DNA of 32,290 bases, taken from assembly GCA_035540755.1 (NCBI GenBank), contig DATLGD010000232.1, positions 1 to 32,290 of the forward strand, read 5' to 3'. The first letter of the stretch is position 1; each line of letters starts with the position of its first letter. Origin of the DNA: DATLGD01 sp035540755 (lineage in GTDB: Bacteria; Actinomycetota; Actinomycetes; Mycobacteriales; SCTD01). Position numbers and translations under genes: made by a program. Positions 15,446-22,881 of this stretch are shown piece after piece. The notes under the pieces were generated by a model. It saw nothing but the letters and a program-made list of their open reading frames with translations, was not told the origin of the DNA and searched no databases.

Positions 15446-17337
15446 GCTGGGACGACGCCCCGAGCGGGCTGCTGTCGCTGCGGCGCGACGGGACGGTGCT
15501 CGACCTCAACGCGACGCTGCTCGGCTGGCTCGGCCGCGGTCGGGACGACGTCCTGGGTGCGCGCTTCGGCGACCTGCTGTCGGTCGGCGGCCGCATCTAC
15601 TGGGAGACGCACCTGTCGCCGCTGCTGCACGTCGAGGGCCGGGTGGACGAGGTCGCGCTCGAGCTCAAGGGCGGCACCGGTCGCCTGCCGGTGCTGCTCA
15701 CCGCGACCGTCGACGACGCCGGCGAGCTCGTCCGGGCGGCGCTGACCCGGACCACGATGCGGGCGCGCTTCGAGCGGGAGCTGGTGGCCGCGCGCGCCGC
15801 CGCCGAGCGCTCGGAGGCGCAGGTGCGCGCGCTGCAGGCCACGACGGCGGCGCTGTCGCGGGCGGTAGGCGTGGACGCCGTCGGGCAGGCCCTGGTCGAG
15901 GCGGCGGTCGGGCCGCTCGGCGCGGCGGCGGCGACGCTGTGGCTGCCCGACGCCGCCCAGCGGCTGCAGGCGGCTGCCGCCCGCGGCGAGGCGCTGGGCA
16001 CCCAGGCGCTGCCGGAGTCCGGCGCCGTCCTGCAGGAGCGGCGGGCCGTGCCCCTGGACGACCGCGTCCTCGTGCCGTTGCACGGCTCCTCCACCCCGCA
16101 GGGGGCGCTCTCGCTGCGGGCACGCGCCGACGCCGGCGCCGACCCGCTCGACCTCGAGGTGCTCACCGCCGTCGGCCAGCAGGCAGGCCTCGCCCTCGAC
16201 CGCGCGCAGCTGTACGAGCAGAGCGCGAGCGTGGCGCGCGAGCTCCAGCACTCCCTGCTGGCCGTGGAGCCGCCGACCGACGCGCGGTTCTCGGTCGCCA
16301 CCACCTACCGCCCCGGCGTCGAGGCGCTCGAGGTGGGCGGCGACTGGTACGACGTGTTCCTCGCCGACGACGGCGTGCTGTCGGTGGTGGTCGGCGACGT
16401 CGTCGGCCGGGGCCTCCCCGCCGCCAGCGCCATGGGTCAGCTGCGCAGCGCGGTGCGCGCCGTCGCCGGCCCGGGCGTGGGCCCGGCGGCCCTGCTCTCG
16501 AGGCTCGACCGGTTCGTCGAGCAGGTGGAGGCGGCCGGCATGGCGACGCTCGCCTACGCCGAGGTGGACCTCGCCACGGGCCTGGTGCGCTACGCCTGCG
16601 CCGGCCATCCGCCGCCGCTGCTGGTCACCGCGGCGGACGGCGCGGCGAGGCTGCTGTGGGAGGGCCGGTCGACCCCTCTGGGCGCCTTCGGACCGGCGAT
16701 GCGCCGCACCGAGTCGCAGGTGCAGCTGGCCCCGGGCGACCGCCTGCTGCTGTACACCGACGGGCTGTTCGAGCGGCGCGACCGCCCCCTCGACGAGGGT
16801 CTGGAGATGGTCCGCCGCGAGGCTGCCGAACTGGGCGGCCTCGAGCTCGGTGAAGCCGTGCGCGGCCTCACCGAGCGGATGCTCGCCGACGAGCAGGGTC
16901 GTGACGACGTCTGCGTGCTGTTGCTGTCGTGGGCGGGCGCCACGTTCGAGCGCCACCTGTCGGCCGACCTCCGGCGCCTGTCCGAGGTGCGCGCCGACCT
17001 CGCCCGGTGGCTGGTCGAGCGCGGGGTCGACGTCCACGTCGAGCAGGACCTCGTGCTCGCGGCTTCCGAGGCCATGGCCAACGCCGCCGAGCACGGGAAC
17101 GGCGGACGGCCGGGGACGCGGGTGACCGTGCGGGCCAGGGTGGACGTGCGGGTCGACCGTCCCGACGAGGTCGTGCTCTCGGTGCACGACGTGGGACGCT
17201 GGCGGACGCCGACGGTGTCCGCCGAGCGCGGACGAGGGATGCAGATCATCGCCGCCCTCGTCGATGACGTCGTCGTCGAGGCGGGCAACGGCACCACCGT
17301 CGTGCTGCGGCGACGGCTCGAAGGGGGGACGTCATGA
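15442..17337 (+). CDS. rsbP: RsbP-type PAS-GAF-PP2C phosphatase fused to RsbW-like HATPase domain
   Basis: A 631-aa cytosolic signalling protein. PAS: about residues 1-105, with the GGRIYWETHLSPLL pattern seen in many RsbP-like sensors. Coiled coil: about 106-135. GAF: about 136-258. SpoIIE-type PP2C: about 265-498, with GGDWYDVF (299-306), GDVVGRG (318-324), YTDGLFE (438-444) and RDDVCVL (488-494) providing the acidic metal ligands. GHKL ATPase of RsbW/SpoIIAB type: about 505-627, with N-box EAMANAAEHG (543-552) and GRGMQII (597-603). It probably dephosphorylates the STAS protein encoded next, while the C-terminal domain may phosphorylate it or bind a sigma factor. The B. subtilis RsbP lacks GAF and kinase domains. 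ATGA overlaps join it to both neighbours. Confidence 0.92.
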   Translation: MSWDDAPSGLLSLRRDGTVLDLNATLLGWLGRGRDDVLGARFGDLLSVGGRIYWETHLSPLLHVEGRVDEVALELKGGTGRLPVLLTATVDDAGELVRAALTRTTMRARFERELVAARAAAERSEAQVRALQATTAALSRAVGVDAVGQALVEAAVGPLGAAAATLWLPDAAQRLQAAAARGEALGTQALPESGAVLQERRAVPLDDRVLVPLHGSSTPQGALSLRARADAGADPLDLEVLTAVGQQAGLALDRAQLYEQSASVARELQHSLLAVEPPTDARFSVATTYRPGVEALEVGGDWYDVFLADDGVLSVVVGDVVGRGLPAASAMGQLRSAVRAVAGPGVGPAALLSRLDRFVEQVEAAGMATLAYAEVDLATGLVRYACAGHPPPLLVTAADGAARLLWEGRSTPLGAFGPAMRRTESQVQLAPGDRLLLYTDGLFERRDRPLDEGLEMVRREAAELGGLELGEAVRGLTERMLADEQGRDDVCVLLLSWAGATFERHLSADLRRLSEVRADLARWLVERGVDVHVEQDLVLAASEAMANAAEHGNGGRPGTRVTVRARVDVRVDRPDEVVLSVHDVGRWRTPTVSAERGRGMQIIAALVDDVVVEAGNGTTVVLRRRLEGGTS

Positions 17338-17690
17338 CGCTCCAGCGGGTCGACCGCGACGACGGAGCACGCATCTTGCGCGCCTCCGGCGAGCTCGACG
17401 TGGTGGTGGTGCCCGCCCTCCTGCCCTCGGTCACGGGGCTGGTCGACGGCGTCAGCGCCGTCGTGCTCGACCTGACCGACGTCACGTTCTTCGACAGCTC
17501 GGGCGTCCGGCTCGTCGACCGGCTGATGCGGGAGTGCGCCCGTGCGGGCCCGGGGTTCCGGGTCGTCGCCCCCAGAGGCCACCCGGCCCGGCGCGTGCTG
17601 GAGATCGTCGGGCTGGCCGGCTCCCTCGTCGCCGAGGACCTGGCGGCCGCCCTCGAGGGGGCCCTCGGGGCGGCCCGCACCGAGAGCTGA
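17334..17690 (+). CDS. rsbV: STAS-domain anti-anti-sigma factor (RsbV/SpoIIAA-like)
   Basis: A 118-aa single STAS domain. ILRASGELDVVVVPAL gives the first two strands, VVLDLTDVTFFDSSG leads to the phosphorylatable serine (Ser55, first Ser after Asp54, by analogy with RsbV Ser56), and GFRVVAPRGHPARRVLEIVGL is the usual C-terminal half. It should bind the anti-sigma kinase domain when unphosphorylated and release the sigma factor. The start ATG overlaps the rsbP-like stop as ATGA, so phosphatase, kinase domain and substrate are made together. It converges on the Rv2466c-like gene with only 3 bases between stops. No sigma factor gene follows, so the output target is encoded elsewhere or is not a sigma factor. 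Confidence 0.92.
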   Translation: MTLQRVDRDDGARILRASGELDVVVVPALLPSVTGLVDGVSAVVLDLTDVTFFDSSGVRLVDRLMRECARAGPGFRVVAPRGHPARRVLEIVGLAGSLVAEDLAAALEGALGAARTES

Positions 17691-17693
17691 CGG

Positions 17694-18428
17694 CTACCGC
17701 TTCTGCCGCCGGCTCCCGCCGTGCCAGTCCTCCTGCACGCCGACCTCGTCGCCCGAGACCCCGAGCGCGGGCAGCTGGGGCAGCTCGCGCAGGCTCCGCT
17801 TGAGTTCGGCGAAGCCCGGGAAGCGGGCCAGCCCGATGACGTGGTCCCAGAGCTCGACGGCCTCGGCGTCCGAGGGGCGACGGCTGATGACCGGCCCGAA
17901 GAACGCCAGTCCGTGCGGCGGCTCGACGTGCAGGATCGGCGTTCCGACGTCCTTGCCCGTCAGGCCCAGCGCCTCGTCGGTCTCCGCGGCGATCTCGGCA
18001 TCCCAGGCGTCGTCGTCGAGCGCGGCGGCGAGCTCGACGGGCAGGCCGGCCGCACGCAGCGCCGGCTCCACCAGGGACCCGTCGCGCAGCCGCCCGGCGA
18101 CGTCGCCGCCGGTCGGTGGCTGCTCCCAGACGCGCTCGCCGAGCTGCGCGTAGAGGCGGCCGACGGCCGGCCGGCCGTGCTCGGCGCGCGTGCGGGCCGC
18201 GACCCGCAGCAGGTGCAGGCCGGCGGTGTGCCCCGCCTCGTACTCGGGCGGGAAGTGGCTGTCGTAGTCGACGCCGGAGTTGATCAACCGCAGCGAGACG
18301 AAGCGCCAGTCGACGTCGTAGCGGCGCTGAGCGGCGACCTGCCGGACCCAGGTGCTGGTCATCCAGGCGAACGGGCACACCGGGTCGAAGTAGAAGTGCA
18401 GGTCGGCGACGGGGTCGGGGTGGCTCAT
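17694..18428 (-). CDS. DsbA-like oxidoreductase, Rv2466c (mycothiol nitroreductase) family, CPFA active site
   Basis: A 244-aa thioredoxin-fold protein with a DsbA-type helical insertion. The opening LHFYFDPVCPFAWMTSTWV and the late TPILHVEPPHGLAFFGPVIS (cis-Pro before the third strand) match the Rv2466c family, in which a CPWC motif handles mycothiol-dependent reduction. Here the second cysteine is replaced: residues 18-21 read CPFA, leaving a single catalytic cysteine. That suggests a monothiol mechanism using mycothiol as resolving thiol. ATG 18428 is the first codon that gives the family N-terminus. The gene diverges from a glutathionyl-hydroquinone-reductase-like gene across 61 bases. 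A 2-hydroxychromene-2-carboxylate isomerase (also DsbA-like) is a less likely alternative. Confidence 0.85.
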   Translation of the reverse strand: MSHPDPVADLHFYFDPVCPFAWMTSTWVRQVAAQRRYDVDWRFVSLRLINSGVDYDSHFPPEYEAGHTAGLHLLRVAARTRAEHGRPAVGRLYAQLGERVWEQPPTGGDVAGRLRDGSLVEPALRAAGLPVELAAALDDDAWDAEIAAETDEALGLTGKDVGTPILHVEPPHGLAFFGPVISRRPSDAEAVELWDHVIGLARFPGFAELKRSLRELPQLPALGVSGDEVGVQEDWHGGSRRQKR

Positions 18429-18429
18429 G

Positions 18430-18451
18430 CCGCAGGCCTACCCACCTGCGG
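18430..18451. promoter_or_regulatory. inverted repeat in the divergent intergenic region
   Basis: CCGCAGG (18430-18436) and CCTGCGG (18445-18451) form a perfect 7-bp inverted repeat with an 8-base spacer, placed directly upstream of the Rv2466c-like start. It could be an operator for one or both divergent genes. I looked for sigma-R/H type GGAAT-N18-GTT promoters in the 61 bases and found none convincing. Confidence 0.35.
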
Positions 18452-18489
18452 GCGTTCGGAAAGTGCTTGCACGGGGAACGACCTCGGTC

Positions 18490-19524
18490 ATGAGCGACAC
18501 CAGCAGCAGCGGCGGCCAGTACGTCATCCCCGGAGGGGAGTTCGAGCGCGACGCGCGCTACCTGTCCGACCGCATCACCGCGGACGGCCGCGAGGGCTGG
18601 CCGGTGGAGCCGGGGCGCTACCGGCTCGTCGTCAGCCGCGCCTGCCCGTGGGCGAACCGCGCGATCATCGTGCGCCGGCTGCTCGGGCTCGAGGACGCGC
18701 TGTCCATGGGCGTCTGCGGCCCGACGCACGACGCCCGCAGCTGGACCTTCGACCTGGACCCGGGCGGCCGGGACCCGGTGCTCGGCTACGAGCGCCTGCA
18801 GGAGGCGTTCCTCGCCCGCGACCCCGCCTACGACCGTGGCATCACCGTGCCGGCGGTGGTCGACGTGCCCAGCGGTCGAGTGGTCACCAACAACTACCCG
18901 CAGATCACGCTCGACCTGTCGCTCGAGTGGACCGCGCACCACCGCGAGGGGGCGCCCGAGCTCTACCCCGAGCACCTGCGCGCCGAGATGGACGAGGTCA
19001 TGCAGCTGGTCTTCACCGACGTCAACAACGGCGTGTACCGGTGCGGCTTCGCCGGAGACCAGGCGGCCTACGAGAAGGCCTACGCGCAGCTGTTCGACCG
19101 GCTCGACTGGCTGGAGCTACGCCTCTCGCAGCGCCGCTACCTGATGGGCGACACCATCACCGAGGCCGACGTGCGGCTGTTCACCACGCTCGTGCGCTTC
19201 GACGCCGTCTACCACGGCCACTTCAAGTGCAACCGGAACAAGCTGGTCGAGATGCCGGCGCTGTGGGGCTACGCACGTGACCTGTTCCAGACACCGGGCT
19301 TCGGCGACACGGTCGACTTCGACCACGTCAAGCGGCACTACTACCAGGTGCACCGCGACATCAACCCGACCGGCATCGTGCCGGTCGGGCCGGACCTGTC
19401 GGGCTGGACCACTCCGCACGGACGCGAGGAGCTCGGCGGCCGGCCGTTCGGCGACGGGACCCCGCCGCCCCCGCCGCCGGCCGAGGAGACCGTCGACCCG
19501 GCCCACACCCCGCTGGCGGCCTGA
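18490..19524 (+). CDS. glutathionyl-hydroquinone reductase-like (GST Xi, ECM4/YqjG family)
   Basis: A 344-aa Xi-class glutathione transferase family member. Residues 50-57 read RACPWANR, the CPWA active-site motif with single Cys52 that distinguishes S-glutathionyl-hydroquinone reductases from ordinary GSTs. The thioredoxin half continues with GVCGPTHDARSWTF and TVPAVVDVPSGRVVTNNYPQI. The helical C-terminal half holds YLMGDTITEADVRLFTTLVRFDAVYHGHFKCN and HYYQVHRDINPTGIVP. In a mycothiol organism it presumably reduces mycothiol conjugates of quinones; that cofactor is inferred. A Pro-rich, probably disordered tail ends the protein. ATG 18490 is preferred over 18427, which would overlap the divergent gene; GGGGA lies about 12 bases upstream. 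Confidence 0.88.
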   Translation: MSDTSSSGGQYVIPGGEFERDARYLSDRITADGREGWPVEPGRYRLVVSRACPWANRAIIVRRLLGLEDALSMGVCGPTHDARSWTFDLDPGGRDPVLGYERLQEAFLARDPAYDRGITVPAVVDVPSGRVVTNNYPQITLDLSLEWTAHHREGAPELYPEHLRAEMDEVMQLVFTDVNNGVYRCGFAGDQAAYEKAYAQLFDRLDWLELRLSQRRYLMGDTITEADVRLFTTLVRFDAVYHGHFKCNRNKLVEMPALWGYARDLFQTPGFGDTVDFDHVKRHYYQVHRDINPTGIVPVGPDLSGWTTPHGREELGGRPFGDGTPPPPPPAEETVDPAHTPLAA

Positions 19525-19529
19525 CCCGG

Positions 19530-19535
19530 CAGACT
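19530..19535 (+). promoter_or_regulatory. candidate -10 element before F420-type LLM gene
   Basis: CAGACT lies six bases before ATG 19542, and no Shine-Dalgarno is present. The arrangement fits a leaderless transcript, although the first base departs from TANNNT. Confidence 0.3.
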
Positions 19536-19541
19536 GGCGCC

Positions 19542-20471
19542 ATGACGCCTGATCTGCCGCTGATCGGGTTCGGCCTGCCGGTGTCCGGCAGCTGGGCCAC
19601 CCCCGCCACGATGACCGCCGTCGCGCGCCGGGCGGAGGAGCTCGGCTACGCCTCCCTGTGGAGCTTCCAGCGGGTGCTGTTCCCGGCCGGCGGCGGGCTC
19701 GGGCCGATGTACCGCTCCGTGCACGACCCCGTGGTCCCGCTCGCCCACGTCGCGGCCGTCACCGACCGGATCCGCTTGGGCACCGCGATCATCAACGCCC
19801 CGTTCTCCTCGCCGGCGCTGCTGGCGAAGTCGCTCACCTCGCTCGACGTGGTCAGCGGCGGCCGGCTCGACGCCGGTCTCGGTCTCGGCTGGGCCGAGGA
19901 CGAGTACACCGCTGCGGGAGTGCCCTTCGAGAAGCGCGGCGCCCGCATGGACGAGTACCTGCGCGTCCTGACGGCGCTGTGGACCGAGGACCCGGTGGCC
20001 TTCGACGGCGAGTTCTACACGGTGCCGGCGTCGCGGGTGAGCCCCGCTCCCGTGCAGCGCCCGCACCCGCCGCTGCTGCTCGGCGGCGGCGCCCCGGCCG
20101 CGTTGCGCCGCGCCGGCCGGCTCACGTCGGGCTGGATCAGCAGCAGCCGGCAGGACCTCACCTCCATCGGCGAGTCCATCGCCGTCGTCCGCGAGGGGGC
20201 CGAGCAGGCCGGGCGTGACCCCGATGCCGTGCGGGCCGTCGTGCGGGGCCTGGTCGACCTGCTCGACCACGATCCCGGAGCCGGGCGCCGCCCGCTGCAG
20301 GGCACGCGCGACCAGGTGCTCGACGACCTGCGGGACCTCGCGGCGCAGGGCGTCACCGAGGTGTTCCTCGACCTCAACTTCTCGCCCCGCGTGGGCGACC
20401 CGGACGTCGACGCCGGACCGGCGACGTCCTACGCGCACGAGGTGCTGGAGGCGTTCGCGCCCGCCGGGTGA
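19542..20471 (+). CDS. LLM-class F420-dependent oxidoreductase
   Basis: A 309-aa luciferase-like TIM-barrel oxidoreductase. Features are IGFGLPVSGSWATP at the first strand, AEELGYASLWSFQRVL, DRIRLGTAIINAPFSSPALLAKSLTSLDVVSGGRLDAGLGLGW (bulge and cofactor-binding loops), AWPF-like GVPFEKRGARMDEYLRVLTALW, and PPLLLGGGAPAALRRAGR. This set resembles the Rv2161c-type F420 subfamily more than FMN-dependent alkanal monooxygenases, but cofactor choice is inference. It is soluble and probably reduces or oxidises a small organic substrate. It follows the GST Xi-like gene by 17 bases and converges on the amine oxidase gene with 4 bases between. Confidence 0.87.
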   Translation: MTPDLPLIGFGLPVSGSWATPATMTAVARRAEELGYASLWSFQRVLFPAGGGLGPMYRSVHDPVVPLAHVAAVTDRIRLGTAIINAPFSSPALLAKSLTSLDVVSGGRLDAGLGLGWAEDEYTAAGVPFEKRGARMDEYLRVLTALWTEDPVAFDGEFYTVPASRVSPAPVQRPHPPLLLGGGAPAALRRAGRLTSGWISSSRQDLTSIGESIAVVREGAEQAGRDPDAVRAVVRGLVDLLDHDPGAGRRPLQGTRDQVLDDLRDLAAQGVTEVFLDLNFSPRVGDPDVDAGPATSYAHEVLEAFAPAG

Positions 20472-20475
20472 CCGC

Positions 20476-21801
20476 TCAGACCTGCGAGAGCACGTGCCTC
20501 GCGGCGGCACGGCCCGAGCGGACCGCGCCGTCCATGTAGCCGTTCCACCGGTCCGCGGTCTCGCTGCCGGCCCAGACCACCCGGCCGACCGGCGTGCGCA
20601 GGGCCGGGCCGAGCTGCGTCCACGTCCCCGGCGGCAGCGCCCCGCCGTAGCCGCCGCGCGACCATGGCTCGGCCGCCCAGTCCTGCTCCAGCCACAGCAC
20701 CGGGCGGGTCGCCCGCGGGCCGAACAGCCGCCCGAAGGTGGCGAGCACGGCCTCGCGCCGCTGCTCCGGCGGCGTCGTGCGGGCGTGCCGGCCCTCGAGG
20801 AACCCCAGCAGCACGCCGGGGCCGCCGGGGGGCGTGTTGTCGAAGACGACCCGCACGGCCCCGCGGTCAGTGGTGGCCTGCCCGGAGAGCCCCTGGCTCC
20901 GCCAGAACGGCTCGTCGTAGACCGCGTGGCACTTCACCACCGCGCCCATCGGCACCCGCTGGGTGAGCTGGTCGCGGGCCGGCGGCATCGCCGGCGCGTA
21001 GTCGATGCGGCCGGCCAGCGTCGGCGGGACGGCGACCACCACGTGCCCGGCCCGCCAGGAGCGCGCGCCGGAGGTGACGGTGACGCCGTCCGCGTCGTGC
21101 GCGATGCGCTGCACCGGCACCTCGAGCACCACGTCGAGGTCGTCGGCGAGCCGCTCCGACAGCCGCTGCGAGCCACCGACGAACCGGTCCTGCTGGGCGC
21201 CGCCGGTGGTGTCGAGCAGGGCGTCCCAGCCCTCGCCCGAGTGCAGGTAGAACAGCGCGTGCAGCAGCGACAGCTCCTCGGCCTCGGCCGCCCACACCGC
21301 CTGCACGCCGGTGCGCAGGAGCGCGCGGGCCGCGGCGGTGCGCACGTGCCGGCGCAGCCAGGTCTCGAGGGTCTGCCCGTCCCAGCGGCGAGCGTCCAGC
21401 GCCGTCCACGGCGCCTCCAGCGGCACCCGGCGCGCCATCCGGCCCAGGCGCAGCTGCGCCTGCGCCACGTCGGCGAGCACCAGCGGGTTCAGCCGGGGGA
21501 TCGTCCCGGTGTACCGCCGGATTCGGCCCTGCCACTCGAGCAGCTTCTCGCCGTCGTCGTAGGTCGGGAAGGTGCCGACCCCGAGCTCCCGGGCCAGGTC
21601 GAGCAGGGCGGTCTGCTGCGGCCCCACCCACTGCCCGCCGGCCTCGACGACGTGCCCGTCGCCGACCTCGGCGTTGAACGTCCGGCCACCGACCCGGTCA
21701 CGCGCCTCGAGCACCAGCACCCGCTGCCCGGCCGCGGCCAGGTCGCGGGCGGCGGTGAGACCGGCCAGGCCCGCTCCCACCACGACGACGTCGACGTCCA
21801 C
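20476..21801 (-). CDS. flavin-containing amine oxidase (monoamine oxidase family)
   Basis: A 441-aa FAD-dependent oxidase of the MAO type, expected to oxidise amines to imines with release of hydrogen peroxide. It opens with the dinucleotide-binding motif VVVVGAGLAGLTAARDLA (GAGLAG at 9-14), LVLEARDRVGGR and EAGGQWVGPQQ. Later come VGGSQRLSERLADDL and the C-terminal FAD signature VVWAGSETADRWNGYMDGAVRSG, as in eukaryotic-like MAO and putrescine oxidases. The frame is open much further upstream; GTG at 21801 is chosen because it starts two residues before the first strand. No strong Shine-Dalgarno is seen. Natural substrate is unknown. Confidence 0.9.
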   Translation of the reverse strand: MDVDVVVVGAGLAGLTAARDLAAAGQRVLVLEARDRVGGRTFNAEVGDGHVVEAGGQWVGPQQTALLDLARELGVGTFPTYDDGEKLLEWQGRIRRYTGTIPRLNPLVLADVAQAQLRLGRMARRVPLEAPWTALDARRWDGQTLETWLRRHVRTAAARALLRTGVQAVWAAEAEELSLLHALFYLHSGEGWDALLDTTGGAQQDRFVGGSQRLSERLADDLDVVLEVPVQRIAHDADGVTVTSGARSWRAGHVVVAVPPTLAGRIDYAPAMPPARDQLTQRVPMGAVVKCHAVYDEPFWRSQGLSGQATTDRGAVRVVFDNTPPGGPGVLLGFLEGRHARTTPPEQRREAVLATFGRLFGPRATRPVLWLEQDWAAEPWSRGGYGGALPPGTWTQLGPALRTPVGRVVWAGSETADRWNGYMDGAVRSGRAAARHVLSQV

Positions 21802-21831
21802 GCCGCGATCATGCCGTGCGAGGGTGGAGCC

Positions 21832-22881
21832 GTGCCGAAGAGCCGTGGTCGCAGGCCCTCCGCCCGCAAGCAGGAGCGCCGGCCGCAGACGACGTGGCAG
21901 CAGGACGTGGTGTCGCTGGCGAAGGCGCTGCTCGTCGAGGACGTCTCCCGCACCACCGCTGAGCTGCTCGCCAGCGACGTGCTCGGCGAGGTGCAGGCCG
22001 CCCGGCGCGACGTCACCGAGGACGACCTCGTCGACGTCGCCGTCCGCGAGCTGACCGCCTACGCCACGCGGAAGCGGACCCGACCGGCCGCGGCCCTGGT
22101 CGCCGCGCTCGGGACGGTCGTCGACGACGCCGCCGTTGCTGCGGCGCTGGACGGCTGGGCGCGGGCGCTCGTGGCGGACCTGCCGTGGGTGTCCGAGCCG
22201 CCGGCGGTGCTCCGGCGCGCCAGCGCCGCCACCGACGTCTACGACGACGAGCGGATCACGTTCCTGGAGTACGACGACGTCGTGGTCGTGGTGCAGAGCA
22301 GCCGAGGCATGGGCGACGCCGTCACGACCGTGCAGGCGACCCGCCCCGGCGTCACCGCGGCCTGGGACGAGACGGAGGACTGGCCGCGCGCCGACGTCGA
22401 CGTGACCGCGGAGGTCGCCCGGCTGCTGTCCGCGCTGGAGGTCACCGAGGCGTGGTGGCCGCCGCACGACGACGCGGAGTACCTGCAGCACCGGGCTCTC
22501 CTCGCCGCCCGACTGCAGGCGACCGGCGTGGAGCCGCCCGAGCCCGAGGAGCGGGAGCCGATCGGTGACCACGAGCGCGAGCGGCTGCTCGACCGGTTCT
22601 TCGCGGAGTCGGGCGAGCCGGACGACGCTGTGCGCCGCCGGCTCGCGGGCCTGTGCCTCGACCACGCCGACCGCACCGTGCGCGGCGGCGCGCTGGCCTG
22701 GAGCCCCACGGTGGTCGAGCGCTTCCTGCTCGACCGGGCGCCCGCGGCCGACCTCGACGAGGGCGAGCGGCGCCTTCTGCCGGCCGTGACCGCAGCCTTC
22801 GTGCGCTGGGCGCTGACCTCCCGCGGGCTCGACCCGCGCGTCGCCGAGGACGCGGCCGCCGTCGCCCTCGAGGGCTACTGA
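21832..22881 (+). CDS. conserved-looking hypothetical protein, 349 aa
   Basis: I do not recognise this protein. It begins with a strongly basic segment (PKSRGRRPSARKQERRP), followed by helix-rich sequence with many acidic residues, for example AKALLVEDVSRTTAELLAS and LVDVAVRELTAYATRKRTRP. A central stretch has strand character (ERITFLEYDDVVVVVQSSRGMGDAVTTV), and the C-terminus holds a possible helical motif (RRRLAGLCLDHADRTV). It has no signal peptide, membrane segment or zinc motif. GTG 21832 is favoured because GAGGG lies 7 bases upstream; ATG 21811 in the same frame lacks a ribosome site. It is divergent from the amine oxidase by 30 bases and overlaps the convergent PIG-L gene by 7 bases. 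Codon use is like its neighbours. Confidence 0.75.
   Translation: MPKSRGRRPSARKQERRPQTTWQQDVVSLAKALLVEDVSRTTAELLASDVLGEVQAARRDVTEDDLVDVAVRELTAYATRKRTRPAAALVAALGTVVDDAAVAAALDGWARALVADLPWVSEPPAVLRRASAATDVYDDERITFLEYDDVVVVVQSSRGMGDAVTTVQATRPGVTAAWDETEDWPRADVDVTAEVARLLSALEVTEAWWPPHDDAEYLQHRALLAARLQATGVEPPEPEEREPIGDHERERLLDRFFAESGEPDDAVRRRLAGLCLDHADRTVRGGALAWSPTVVERFLLDRAPAADLDEGERRLLPAVTAAFVRWALTSRGLDPRVAEDAAAVALEGY

Noticed and set aside
18429..18489. Sigma-R/H type promoter (GGAAT-N18-GTT) for the thiol-redox pair
   Set aside because: GGAA occurs at 18458, but no GTT lies at the required distance on either strand.
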